In this document: positions 1-7,832 of the stretch, one piece after another
How the letters are laid out: the number at the start of each line of letters is the position of its first letter
Position numbering within the stretch: the stretch's first letter is position 1
Assembly: GCA_963600315.1 (NCBI GenBank)
Contig: CAVCAW010000046.1
Span: forward strand, 1 to 45,887
Reading direction: 5' to 3'
DNA length: 45,887 nucleotides
DNA from: UBA6382 sp963600315
GTDB lineage: Bacteria > Bacteroidota > Bacteroidia > Bacteroidales > Bacteroidaceae
Made by a program: the position numbers and the translations under genes
The notes under the pieces: model-generated
Told to the model about the DNA's origin: nothing
Seen by the model: only the letters and a program-made list of their open reading frames with translations
Database searches by the model: none

Positions 1-356
1 AGGTGGAAAAGACGCATCTGATGGAGAACATGGTGTACAATGAACTTCGTCTGCGTGGTTATACAGTAGACGTTGGAGTAGTGACGTACAACACAAAGGA
101 TGCGGAATGCCGCAGCCAAAAGGTACAGCTAGAGGTTGATTTTGTATGCAACCGAGGTGCTGAGCGAATATACGTTCAGTCAGCCTACGCACTGCCCGAC
201 AAAGAAAAAATAGAGCAGGAACAGGCTTCACTGATGCATATTAAAGACGGATTTAAAAAGGTAATCATTGCAGCAGACAGATATTTGTCGAGCTTCAATG
301 AATATGGTATAAGAATTTTAAGTTTGAAGGATTTTCTTATGAAAAAAGCAACTTAA
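1..356 (+). CDS. ATP-binding protein, C-terminal end (DUF4143), partial
   Basis: This is the last ~118 residues of a protein that begins before the window; the reading frame is open to base 1, and the GTG at position 3 is not a credible start. The pattern HLMENMVYNEL, RGYTVDVGVV, QLEVDFVCN and a C-terminal FKKVII...LKDFL block matches the DUF4143 half of the AAA+ ATPases that are abundant in Bacteroidales. In that family an N-terminal AAA domain precedes this region, and DUF4143 carries a nuclease-like D/E pattern (LEVDF). The cellular role of the family is poorly defined. The gene ends 226 bp before a hairpin that could terminate it. Confidence 0.75.
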   Translation, partial: VEKTHLMENMVYNELRLRGYTVDVGVVTYNTKDAECRSQKVQLEVDFVCNRGAERIYVQSAYALPDKEKIEQEQASLMHIKDGFKKVIIAADRYLSSFNEYGIRILSLKDFLMKKAT

Positions 357-412
357 ACATAAGTTCCTGCGAAGTCTTCCATTGGTTCACTGACGTCTGC
401 GCCCTCTTCACC

Positions 413-520
413 TTAGAAGACATCATGCTGTTGCAGCCGGACAGCAATAATTTCAGAAATGTCCTCTACGCTGAAGTCAAAGTTGTTGGTCAACAGCACA
501 ACAGGTTTCCTTTTTGCCAC
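413..520 (-). pseudogene. Degenerate IS4-type transposase fragment
   Basis: On the minus strand a short open stretch reads KPVVLLTNNFDFSVEDIS and then RLQQHDVF before a stop. This aligns without gaps to the LTNNFxxxxEDIxxI...RWQIExLF block near the C-terminus of IS4-like DDE transposases of Bacteroidales, but the key W and E are lost. No start, DDE core or terminal repeats are visible, so this would be an old remnant. A chance match of about 30 residues cannot be excluded. Confidence 0.35.
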
Positions 521-581
521 GAATGGCGGGCGACTAGCTTTTGCGCATTGTTTTGGCACTTGTTGAACCCTAATATGAAGA

Positions 582-629
582 AAGCCGTTGGGCTGCTGGT
601 TATTGCTAGCAGTCAACGGCTTTTTTTTG
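582..629. terminator. Bidirectional terminator hairpin
   Basis: The arms AGCCGTTG-GCTGCT and AGCAGT-CAACGGCT face each other around a short AT-rich loop, followed by eight T on the plus strand. On the minus strand the stem is followed by TTTCTTC. It lies between the ATPase (plus) and the M48 protease (minus, stop at 652), so it probably serves both convergent genes. Confidence 0.75.
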
Positions 630-651
630 TTAGCCAAGCACAGAGATGTGC

Positions 652-1644
652 TTATAGTTGTTCCAAGAATTTTATGCGGCTTTCGGTGGAGGGGTGAGTG
701 CTAAACAGGTTGTTGAACCAACTGCTTATGCCATCGCTTGTAAGAGCCTGTGGGTGGATGATAAACAGTTGTTCCACGTCTTCGCGCCCGTTGTTGACGG
801 AGTAGGGGTTGCCGCTGATTTTTCTTAGAGCCGAGGCCAGTGCACGTGGATTTCCACACATCTCTGCACCTCCAGCGTCGGCCATGTATTCGCGTTTGCG
901 ACTGATGGCAAAGCGTGTGAGCATGGTGAAGAAATAGCCTATGGCAGCCAGCACTACGGCAAGCAGCATGACTACCAATACCATAGCGCCGCTGTCTTTT
1001 TTGTCGCGACTGTTGCTTCTTCCGCCAAAGATGAGGTTGCTCCACATGATGCGCAATGCTATGGACATCACTGTAGCCATGATGCCTACAAAGACGATAC
1101 TAATAATCAGCAGTCGGGTGTCGCGATTGCGTATGTGCGTCAGTTCGTGTGCTATCACTCCTGCCAGTTCGTCATCGTCAAGCATGTCGCACAGACCAGT
1201 TGTCACAGTCACTGTGTATGTCTTGTTGTCGATGCCCGAAGCAAAAGCGTTGAGTTCGTTAGAGTCGATTACGTTGACCTGTGGCATGGGCATTCCGCAC
1301 GTCATGGTGAGGTTCTCCACTATGTTGTATACGCGTGGATTCTCCCTGCGCTCCAGCGGTCGCGACTGGGTGGCGTGCCTTATCATCGAGCTGTTCAGCA
1401 TGTAGGCTATGACGAACCACACACCGACTATCGCCAGTGCCCACGGCGCAATGTCTACAAAATACTGTGTGCCGAGGGTGTTCCTCTCGGCATCGCAGTA
1501 GTATACGCCGGCAAGCTGCACGTAGGCCAGTCCGTAGCAGAACAGGGCCACCATGGCGATGACTATAATGGGGAAGAGTATCAGCAGCATTATGGAGCGC
1601 ATGTTGTTGCGCCTCTGCTGAGTGTAGAGTCCTACGTATGCCAT
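652..1644 (-). CDS. M48 family zinc metallopeptidase (HtpX-like), membrane protein
   Basis: A 330-residue membrane protease. The zinc motif HELTH lies at about residues 166-170 and the downstream glutamate ligand is in REYMADAGG. Hydrophobic segments sit near the N-terminus (two), just after the zinc motif, and before REYMAD, which is the HtpX layout. M48 membrane proteases degrade misfolded or damaged membrane proteins. The start at 1644 gives the N-terminus YTQQRRNNMRS, typical of the LemA-associated members. The gene follows lemA by 25 bp on the same strand, and LemA/M48 pairs are common. The stop is directly followed by the hairpin at 582-629. Confidence 0.9.
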   Translation of the reverse strand: MAYVGLYTQQRRNNMRSIMLLILFPIIVIAMVALFCYGLAYVQLAGVYYCDAERNTLGTQYFVDIAPWALAIVGVWFVIAYMLNSSMIRHATQSRPLERRENPRVYNIVENLTMTCGMPMPQVNVIDSNELNAFASGIDNKTYTVTVTTGLCDMLDDDELAGVIAHELTHIRNRDTRLLIISIVFVGIMATVMSIALRIMWSNLIFGGRSNSRDKKDSGAMVLVVMLLAVVLAAIGYFFTMLTRFAISRKREYMADAGGAEMCGNPRALASALRKISGNPYSVNNGREDVEQLFIIHPQALTSDGISSWFNNLFSTHPSTESRIKFLEQL

Positions 1645-1669
1645 TGGGGCAAAATTATCGTTGAAATGG

Positions 1670-2230
1670 TTAGAAATTTATTTCGGGAGCTTTGTCCATC
1701 GACTCTCTGTCGGCTGCAGCAATTTCAAACATGGTCTCTTTTTGGAACCCAAACATTCCGGCGATGATATTGGCAGGGAATGTCTGCACGGCATTATTGA
1801 GCTCTTTGGTTGCCGAGTTGAAGAATCTGCGCGATGCTGCCAGTTTGTTTTCGATGTCGCTTATCTCTGTTTGCAGCTGCATGAAGTTTTGGTTGGCTTT
1901 CAAGTCGGGATAGGCTTCCAGGCTAACCTTCAAGTTGGCAAGGGCTGATGTTAGCTTGTTTTCAGCCTGAATCTTGTCGTTGATATTGCTTGCACTCATA
2001 GCTGCCGAGCGTGCTGCCGTGACGTTTTCAAGCACGGTCTTTTCGTGAGTGGCATAGCCTTTCACGGTAGCGACGAGTTGAGGGATGAGGTCATGCCGTT
2101 GCTTCAGTTGTACATCGATATTGGCGAAAGCGTTTTCGCGGTTGTTGCGCATGCGCACGAGCCTGTTGTACAGTCCGATTACCCAAAAGATGAGAATCGC
2201 GACAATGGCGATAATGATGATTGTTGTCAT
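1670..2230 (-). CDS. lemA: LemA family protein
   Basis: 186 residues. An N-terminal hydrophobic segment (TIIIIAIVAILIFWVIGLY) is followed by the conserved LemA core: NRLVRMRNNRENAFANIDVQLKQR, then HDLIPQLVATVKGYA. The rest is mostly helical and ends in NNAVQTFPANIIAGMFGF, a typical family signature. I start it at the ATG at 2230; the frame is open 18 codons further upstream, but that stretch would run into the -7 promoter box at 2264-2271. LemA proteins have an unclear role, often next to M48 proteases as here. The two genes should be co-transcribed. Confidence 0.92.
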   Translation of the reverse strand: MTTIIIIAIVAILIFWVIGLYNRLVRMRNNRENAFANIDVQLKQRHDLIPQLVATVKGYATHEKTVLENVTAARSAAMSASNINDKIQAENKLTSALANLKVSLEAYPDLKANQNFMQLQTEISDIENKLAASRRFFNSATKELNNAVQTFPANIIAGMFGFQKETMFEIAAADRESMDKAPEINF

Positions 2231-2263
2231 GATGCTAAAAATGGAAATGTGTTGATATGTGGG

Positions 2264-2271
2264 CAAAGGTA
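2264..2271 (-). promoter_or_regulatory. lemA promoter, -7 box TACCTTTG
   Basis: The minus strand reads TACCTTTG, matching the Bacteroidetes -7 consensus TAnnTTTG, with a TTGC box 17 bp upstream. The implied transcript start is about 25-30 nt before the lemA ATG at 2230, which supports that start. Confidence 0.65.
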
Positions 2272-2399
2272 CGCAGAAAATCATTGTCGCAAGACTGGTA
2301 AATAGTAAAAAATCGCAAAATTAGGTTATCAAGTCTTGTGCTGCCAGTCTTCTAGCGCTTGCAACGAGCCTTTCCGCCGAGGATTTTGTCGACATGCCG

Positions 2400-2501
2400 A
2401 TTGCGTTTCCGCGGAAATGTTTGTCAATTTCGGGCGAGACGCAATTCTGTTTCCGCGGAAATTGATATCCGTTTCCACGGAAACGCAATGGTCTGCTCAA
2501 C
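2400..2501 (-). repeat. 22-bp-phased palindrome element, copy A
   Basis: Four 12-bp units are centred at 2411.5, 2433.5, 2455.5 and 2477.5, exactly 22 bp apart: TTTCCGCGGAAA, TTTCGGGCGAGA (degenerate), TTTCCGCGGAAA and TTTCCACGGAAA. The conserved end GCTCAAC (GTTGAGC on the minus strand) is at 2495-2501. The element lies 38 bp beyond the MalY stop codon and upstream of the lemA promoter. The linkers are 10 nt each, including TTGATATCCG and CGCAATTCTG. See copies B and C. Confidence 0.85.
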
Positions 2502-2539
2502 GTTTTTAGGATGCTTTGGGTGGTTGGGGAAATCTCTTG

Positions 2540-3736
2540 TCAGCGGTTGGTTTCCTGCAATGAGATGAGATGTTTCAGCCCTTGGATGATGCGGTTGAGA
2601 CCTTCGGTAAGTCGTGGGCGTGGGCAAGCCATGTTGATGCGCAGGAAGTTTTCGCCTTCAGCACCATACATGGAGCCGGCGTTTATCCACACCTTGTAGT
2701 TGTCGAGCAGGAATTTTTCAATCTCTGCTGAGGGCATGCCCAGAGCCGAGCAGTCAACCCAAGCGAGATAGGTGCCTTCCATCTTGGTCATGGGACATGA
2801 GGGTAGTTCGGCAGCAAGGCGCGACAGTGTTTCTTCGTAGTTGGCTGTGAGATAGTTGCGTAGCTCGTCGAGCCACTGCTCGCCCGGCGTAGAGTAGGCG
2901 GCGATGAGGGCTTCTATGCCAAAGGGATTGACGTCGCATACCTCGTTGATATTGATGGCTCTGTCTATGCGTTCACGCACCGCGGCGTCCTTGCACACAA
3001 TGTTGGCGATTTGTAGTCCTGCTATGTTGAATGCCTTGGTGGGCGAACAGCACACGATGGCGTTTGCAGCCAGTGGGTCGGGCAGTGTGCCGAGGGGGGT
3101 GTACCTGCTGTTGTGGAACGTCAGTTCTCCGTGGATTTCGTCGGATATCAATCGCACTCCGTGACGGTTGCAGAGGGTGGCAACGGCTGTGAGTTCTTCG
3201 GGAGTCCACACTCTGCCGCCGGGATTGTGGGGATTGCACAGCAGCATGAGTCGAGCTCGGGGGTGCGACAGTTTTTTGTCGAGGTCGTCGAGATTCATGC
3301 GGTAGCTGCGTGTGTGGCAGTCATAGATGAGGGGATTGCTGACTGCTTCGCAGCCGTTGTTGCGTATGGAGGAGTAGAAGCAGTTGTAGACAGGTCCTTG
3401 CACTATGACTTGGTCGCCGGGTAAGGTCAGAGCCTTGATGACAGCTGAGATGGCTGGCACCACTCCAGTGGTGTAGATGATGTCGCAGGTGGCTATCTGC
3501 CAGTGGTGGCGGTGGCGGAACCATTGGCAAACGGCATCATAGTATTCTTGCGGCACATCGGTGTAGCCAAATATGCCGTGGGCAACGCGCTTGTTGAGTG
3601 CTTCAATGATGCATGGTGCAGTTTCAAAGTCCATGTCGGCTACCCACATCGGAATGACATTGGTGTCGGCGATGGAGTCCCATTTGTAGGAGTTGGTGCT
3701 GTGTCGTTGGGTCAGCTTACTGAAATCGGTGCTCAT
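2540..3736 (-). CDS. MalY/PatB-type PLP aminotransferase, cystathionine beta-lyase
   Basis: 398 residues, fold-type I PLP enzyme. The N-terminus has the MalY/PatB signature SYKWD...VIPMWVADMDF, followed by CNPHNPGGRVW, SDEIHGEL, and the PLP lysine in SPTKAFNIAGLQ (K234). MalY/PatB enzymes split C-S bonds, converting cystathionine to homocysteine, pyruvate and ammonia. The start at 3736 is chosen because its ATG overlaps the TGA of the upstream DUF3737 gene (ATGA), implying translational coupling; the frame is open 42 codons further upstream but those codons lie over the neighbouring gene. It is the last gene of a three-gene operon after MATE and DUF3737. The physiological substrate is unknown. 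Confidence 0.9.
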   Translation of the reverse strand: MSTDFSKLTQRHSTNSYKWDSIADTNVIPMWVADMDFETAPCIIEALNKRVAHGIFGYTDVPQEYYDAVCQWFRHRHHWQIATCDIIYTTGVVPAISAVIKALTLPGDQVIVQGPVYNCFYSSIRNNGCEAVSNPLIYDCHTRSYRMNLDDLDKKLSHPRARLMLLCNPHNPGGRVWTPEELTAVATLCNRHGVRLISDEIHGELTFHNSRYTPLGTLPDPLAANAIVCCSPTKAFNIAGLQIANIVCKDAAVRERIDRAININEVCDVNPFGIEALIAAYSTPGEQWLDELRNYLTANYEETLSRLAAELPSCPMTKMEGTYLAWVDCSALGMPSAEIEKFLLDNYKVWINAGSMYGAEGENFLRINMACPRPRLTEGLNRIIQGLKHLISLQETNR

Positions 3737-4581
3737 GGTTTGCGGGTGGTTATCTGGCAATCGGCAGGAGCCTTGATGTTGCTGTCGATGATGATTTCGC
3801 CATAGCTGTCTGCCACGATGTGTCCGGAGGTGGGATTCTTTATGCTCTTGACGTGGCCGCATATGTCGGCTTGCAGGGTGGAGTATTCAAAGGCGCGGTC
3901 GCATTCGGGATCGAAGGTGCAGTTGTCGATAATCAGGTCTGTGGCATAGCATAGAGGCTGCTCACCGATGATGTGGCAGTTGACCAGACGCAGGCCTCTG
4001 GAGTGCCACCCGATGTATTCCCCCTTGAGTTCAGAGTCATAAATGCTGATATTGTCCACTTCCCAAAAGGCGTCTTTGGTGTCGATGCGGGCATTGTGGA
4101 TTTCCACGTTCCGACAGTATTGAAACACATAGAGGGAGTTGGTCTCAAGGTTGTTGATTTTGATGTCGCTGCAGTGCATGAAGGGGTAAGTGCCACCGTG
4201 CAGCACCACGTTGTCGAGCGTAAGCCCCTTGATGCCCCAAAATGTTTCGTCGGCATCGTTGATGACTACGTTTTTGAGCGACAGATTGTTCATCTCGCGG
4301 AAAAATTTGGGTCCGTCAATCACGCAGTCCTCCATGTGCATGTTGTTGGAATACCAGATGGCAGAGCGTGACCCCGTGGCAAAATAGCAGTTGCGAATGT
4401 CGGAGCCCTCTACGTGCCACAAGGGATATTTGCCCTCAAAGAGACAGTTGCGACACGCTATGTTGCTACACTCCTTTATGGCTGACTCGCCAGCGGTTAT
4501 GTGAATGTGGTCAAGCTCGGTGTCGTTGATGCCAAAGAGCGGACGTTCGCCACCGAAGGTTTTGTTGGTGATTTTATTCAT
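3733..4581 (-). CDS. DUF3737 family protein (right-handed beta-helix)
   Basis: 282 residues with no signal peptide. The sequence is a run of about 20-residue repeats of alternating hydrophobic and polar residues (for example LSLKNVVINDADETFWGIKGLTLDNVVLHGG), the pattern of a parallel beta-helix. It opens with NKITNKTFGGERPLFG, the conserved start of DUF3737, which supports ATG 4581. No catalytic activity is established for the family. It lies 13 bp after MATE and its stop overlaps the MalY start, so all three should be made from one transcript; the coupling suggests a role with the PLP enzyme, but this is inference. Confidence 0.88.
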   Translation of the reverse strand: MNKITNKTFGGERPLFGINDTELDHIHITAGESAIKECSNIACRNCLFEGKYPLWHVEGSDIRNCYFATGSRSAIWYSNNMHMEDCVIDGPKFFREMNNLSLKNVVINDADETFWGIKGLTLDNVVLHGGTYPFMHCSDIKINNLETNSLYVFQYCRNVEIHNARIDTKDAFWEVDNISIYDSELKGEYIGWHSRGLRLVNCHIIGEQPLCYATDLIIDNCTFDPECDRAFEYSTLQADICGHVKSIKNPTSGHIVADSYGEIIIDSNIKAPADCQITTRKP

Positions 4582-4594
4582 GACAGTGTGGTTT

Positions 4595-6055
4595 TTATGA
4601 TTCTTGAGTGATGTTTTGTGCGCTTGGCGGTTCAAGGCACTTGGTGTTTCTCCACCGGTGTCGTGCCAGCTCGATGAGGAACACCGTGCCTCTGAAGCAC
4701 AGTTCAATACACATGGCCAGCCAGGCTCCTCGCAGTCCCATTGATGGAGTCAACACGGCGATGAGCACTATGCGCACGCCCCAAAGGCTCACCAAGTTGA
4801 TGACACAGGGCACTATGGTGCGGGCTATGCCTATGAAGACACCACAACTCACTATGGCTGCGGCAAACATGGGCTCTGCGAAGGCTTCTATGCGCAGCAC
4901 TTCGGTGCCAAGCTGGCGTATGTCGTCGACGGGTGTCATGATAGACAGTGCTGCAGGGGCACCAATATACATGACCGCACCCATTATAGTCATTACCGCC
5001 ACTCCGGTGACAACCGAAATCCATGCGAAACGTTTGGCAAGTCCGCTGCGGTTGGCTCCGAGACTTTGCCCCGTCAGCGTGGTGGCAGCGTCGGCAATGC
5101 CGTGTCCGGGCATGTAGCAAAGGCTCTCCACAATGATGCCGAAAGAGTTTGCGGCAAGAGCCACGGTGCCCAGTGGTGCTATCATGGTAGTGGTGGCGAT
5201 ATAGGCAGAGGTCGTGGCCACCTGCTGCAGCCCCGATGGCACGCTGATGTGAAGTGCTTGCTTGACCGTCTTGAGTTGGGGGCGGAAGCTCCCCCTGTCT
5301 TGACGTAAATTGAGTTCACCATTGCGGCAACACAGGAGGTAGATGGTTGTGGCGGCTGTAGTCAGCTCGGCCAGCACGGTGGCTATGGCGGCTCCCGCAA
5401 CCGATAGCCCTGCGCCAGGTACCCAAATTTCCATACCCAGCAAGTCGATAGTGCGCGACGGATAAATGAGGAAAAAGTTGAACACTATGTTGAGTGTCAT
5501 CATGGCTACGCTCATAATGCCTGGGGTGACCATGTCGCCGCTGCTGCGCAACATGCCGTAGCCGAATATCGAGAATTGGAATGCAGGCATGCCCAAAGCT
5601 ATCGTGGCCAGATAGACCGATGCCGAATGGTTGACACTATCTGTTCCGCCAAGCCACCAGGGCAACATTGGGCTGAGCAACAAGACCGTGAGTCCTACCA
5701 CAACGCTCACAATCAATACCGACACCATGCCTTGGCGCACTATGCTTCGCGCCCTGTCGCTGCGGTTGGCTCCAAGCTGGTGGCTCACCTGAACGTAGAA
5801 CCCCATTGCCGCTGCTGAACATAGGCTGCCCATGAGCCATGTGGTTGTCTCCACCAGTCCTATCGAGGCTGAGGCTTCGGCTCCGAGACTGCCCACCATT
5901 GAGGCGTCTATGTACTGCATGATGGTGGTGGTGAGCTGTGCCAAGATGGCGGGAATCGACAGGCAGAACACAAGGCGCACCTCCTGGCCCAAAGTCATGG
6001 GCTTGCCTTGGCGTATCATGCCCAAGAGTTGGTCTTTTGTTGAAGTGGTGGTCAT
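4595..6055 (-). CDS. MATE family efflux transporter
   Basis: 486 residues in two repeated halves of six membrane segments each. The first half begins at LFCLSIPAILAQLTTTIMQYIDASMVGSLGA, the conserved helix 1 of the MATE fold; VSHQLGANRSDRA and GQSLGANRSGLAKR are the matching loop motifs of the two halves. MATE transporters export cationic or amphipathic compounds using Na+ or H+ gradients. I use ATG 6055 rather than the in-frame ATG at 6070 because the promoter -7 box at 6083-6090 would leave almost no leader for the longer form. It is the first gene of the operon with DUF3737 and MalY. Confidence 0.9.
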   Translation of the reverse strand: MTTTSTKDQLLGMIRQGKPMTLGQEVRLVFCLSIPAILAQLTTTIMQYIDASMVGSLGAEASASIGLVETTTWLMGSLCSAAAMGFYVQVSHQLGANRSDRARSIVRQGMVSVLIVSVVVGLTVLLLSPMLPWWLGGTDSVNHSASVYLATIALGMPAFQFSIFGYGMLRSSGDMVTPGIMSVAMMTLNIVFNFFLIYPSRTIDLLGMEIWVPGAGLSVAGAAIATVLAELTTAATTIYLLCCRNGELNLRQDRGSFRPQLKTVKQALHISVPSGLQQVATTSAYIATTTMIAPLGTVALAANSFGIIVESLCYMPGHGIADAATTLTGQSLGANRSGLAKRFAWISVVTGVAVMTIMGAVMYIGAPAALSIMTPVDDIRQLGTEVLRIEAFAEPMFAAAIVSCGVFIGIARTIVPCVINLVSLWGVRIVLIAVLTPSMGLRGAWLAMCIELCFRGTVFLIELARHRWRNTKCLEPPSAQNITQES

Positions 6056-6082
6056 ATTGCAGCTCTGCACGATTTAGCGATG

Positions 6083-6113
6083 CAAATTTACTAAACCACA
6101 CGGACAATGCCAA
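6083..6113 (-). promoter_or_regulatory. Promoter of the MATE-DUF3737-malY operon
   Basis: The minus strand carries TTGG (6110-6113), a 19-bp spacer and TAAATTTG (6083-6090), fitting the Bacteroidetes -33/-7 consensus. It is divergent from the GH3 promoter at 6261. Confidence 0.7.
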
Positions 6114-6260
6114 CGTAGTTGCGCCCATATCCGAAACATTGGTAAGGAACTCCTCGTTTTGTTTCAGCAACCCTTGGTAGAATGGTGGGGTAGAGGGCAA
6201 AGAAAGTGCGGCCCACCCAATAAAAAATCGTTTTTCCTTTTCGTTGTCTTTGGTTTACGC

Positions 6261-6268
6261 TAACTTTG
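6261..6268 (+). promoter_or_regulatory. GH3 operon promoter, -7 box TAACTTTG
   Basis: TAACTTTG lies 20 bp before the GH3 ATG. There is no clear TTTG box at the expected distance, only a T-rich stretch (6231-6241). The region 6091-6260 between the two divergent promoters shows nothing else recognisable. Confidence 0.6.
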
Positions 6269-6288
6269 CTCGCTAAAACGAACATACC

Positions 6289-7803
6289 ATGGGCATAACC
6301 AGACTGTTGCTGCCTGTATTTGACAGGAGATACGAGAAGCTGAAATACAGCGAGACACATGCTGCAGAGGAACAAAAGAAGCTGTTGAAGGGCATGATGC
6401 GGAGGGCGCAAAACACCGAGTATGGCCGTGCGCACGACTTTGCGTCGGCAAGTAGCTATGAAGACTTTGTGACGCGTGTGCCGGTCAATACCTATGAGGA
6501 GTTGAAGGGTTGTATTGACCGCATGCGCCATGGCGAGGCTGACGTGTTGTGGCCCGGCAGGGTGAAATGGTACGCTAAATCGTCGGGCACTACCAACGAC
6601 AAGAGCAAGTTTATACCCGTGAGCCGTCAGGGACTCCACGATACTCATTATGCTGGTGGAGCCTGCGTGGTGACCTACTATCTGCACAACAATCCGCAGA
6701 GCCGCCTCTTCGACGGACGCTCGCTGATTCTTGGGGGTAGCCATGAGCAGAACTACGATGTTAAGGAGAGCCTTGTGGGTGACTTGAGTGCCATACTGAT
6801 AGAGAATATTAATCCTTTGGTCAATCTCGTCAGGGTGCCAGGCAAGAAGACAGCCCTGCTCAGCGACTTCGAGGTGAAGCGTGACCACATAGCCAGAGAG
6901 GCTCGCAATAAGAATGTTACCAATATTAGTGGAGTGCCGTCGTGGATGTTGTCGGTGCTGACTAGGTTGCAGGAAATAACGGGACAGACCGACATAAGTG
7001 CTGTGTGGCCCAACCTTGAGGTATTCTTCCATGGCGGAGTGGCATTCACTCCTTATCGTGAACGCTACAAGGAGATTGTAAGTTCTGCCAATATGCACTA
7101 CATGGAGACCTACAACGCTAGCGAGGGTTTCTTTGGCGTGCAGAATGACTTGGCAGACCCTGCTATGCTGCTGCTGACCAATCTGGGCGTGTTCTATGAG
7201 TTCATTCCGCTAGAAGAAGTGGGCAAAGAAAATCCCGTGGCGGTGCCGTTGTGGAAGGTGGAGACTGGTCGCAACTATGCTATGGTGATAACCACTACGA
7301 GCGGACTGTGGCGCTATCAAATAGGCGACACTGTGAAATTTACCAACCTGAATCCTTACAAGTTCTTCATAAGCGGTCGTACCAAGAGCTTCATAAACGC
7401 ATTTGGCGAAGAGCTGATTGTAGACAATGCCGAGAATGGCATCCGTCAGGCTTGTGAGGCTACGGGGGCTGAAGTGGCTGAATATACCGCTGCGCCTGTG
7501 TTTATGGATGCCCACGGCAAATGCCGCCACCAATGGGTGATAGACTTCCGCAAGGAGCCTGCCGACGTGGAGCAGTTTGCGAAGGAGCTTGATGAGGCTT
7601 TGCAGAAGATAAACTCTGACTATGAAGCCAAACGCTATAAGGATATCACGCTGCAGCCGCTGCAGGTGGTGAAGGCTCCATGCGGGCTGTTTGACCAATG
7701 GCTCAAGAGCAAGGGCAAACTGGGCGGACAACACAAGGTGCCGCGCCTTTGCAACGACCGCAAGATAATAGAAGAAGTGCTCGCACTGATGCCCACCGAC
7801 TGA
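6289..7803 (+). CDS. GH3-family acyl-acid amido synthetase-like protein
   Basis: 504 residues with full-length similarity to the GH3 superfamily (named for plant auxin-conjugating enzymes). The motifs run in order: YAKSSGTTNDKSKFIP (phosphate-binding loop of adenylate-forming enzymes), GGVAFTPYRERY, YNASEGFFGVQ, and GLWRYQIGDTVKF with SGRTKSFINAFGEEL near the C-terminus. Plant members adenylate a carboxylic acid and join it to an amino acid; the substrates of the Bacteroidetes members are not known. It heads a run with a lipoprotein and a DUF3108 protein. The following gene starts 29 bp after its stop. Confidence 0.88.
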   Translation: MGITRLLLPVFDRRYEKLKYSETHAAEEQKKLLKGMMRRAQNTEYGRAHDFASASSYEDFVTRVPVNTYEELKGCIDRMRHGEADVLWPGRVKWYAKSSGTTNDKSKFIPVSRQGLHDTHYAGGACVVTYYLHNNPQSRLFDGRSLILGGSHEQNYDVKESLVGDLSAILIENINPLVNLVRVPGKKTALLSDFEVKRDHIAREARNKNVTNISGVPSWMLSVLTRLQEITGQTDISAVWPNLEVFFHGGVAFTPYRERYKEIVSSANMHYMETYNASEGFFGVQNDLADPAMLLLTNLGVFYEFIPLEEVGKENPVAVPLWKVETGRNYAMVITTTSGLWRYQIGDTVKFTNLNPYKFFISGRTKSFINAFGEELIVDNAENGIRQACEATGAEVAEYTAAPVFMDAHGKCRHQWVIDFRKEPADVEQFAKELDEALQKINSDYEAKRYKDITLQPLQVVKAPCGLFDQWLKSKGKLGGQHKVPRLCNDRKIIEEVLALMPTD

Positions 7804-7832
7804 GCAGAGTGCATGTTTTACGGTTTCCACAG

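Noticed and set aside
577..615. Start of a lipoprotein signal peptide (MKKAVGLLVIASS)
   Set aside because: It is the translation of one terminator arm and loop, with no following coding sequence.
425..697. 90-codon plus-strand frame beginning near the hairpin
   Set aside because: It runs through the terminator stem and into the antisense of the M48 gene; no domain.
2400..2501. CRISPR-like regular repeats
   Set aside because: The units are 12-bp palindromes with 10-nt linkers that themselves recur between loci, only four per locus, and no cas gene is present; this is not a CRISPR array.
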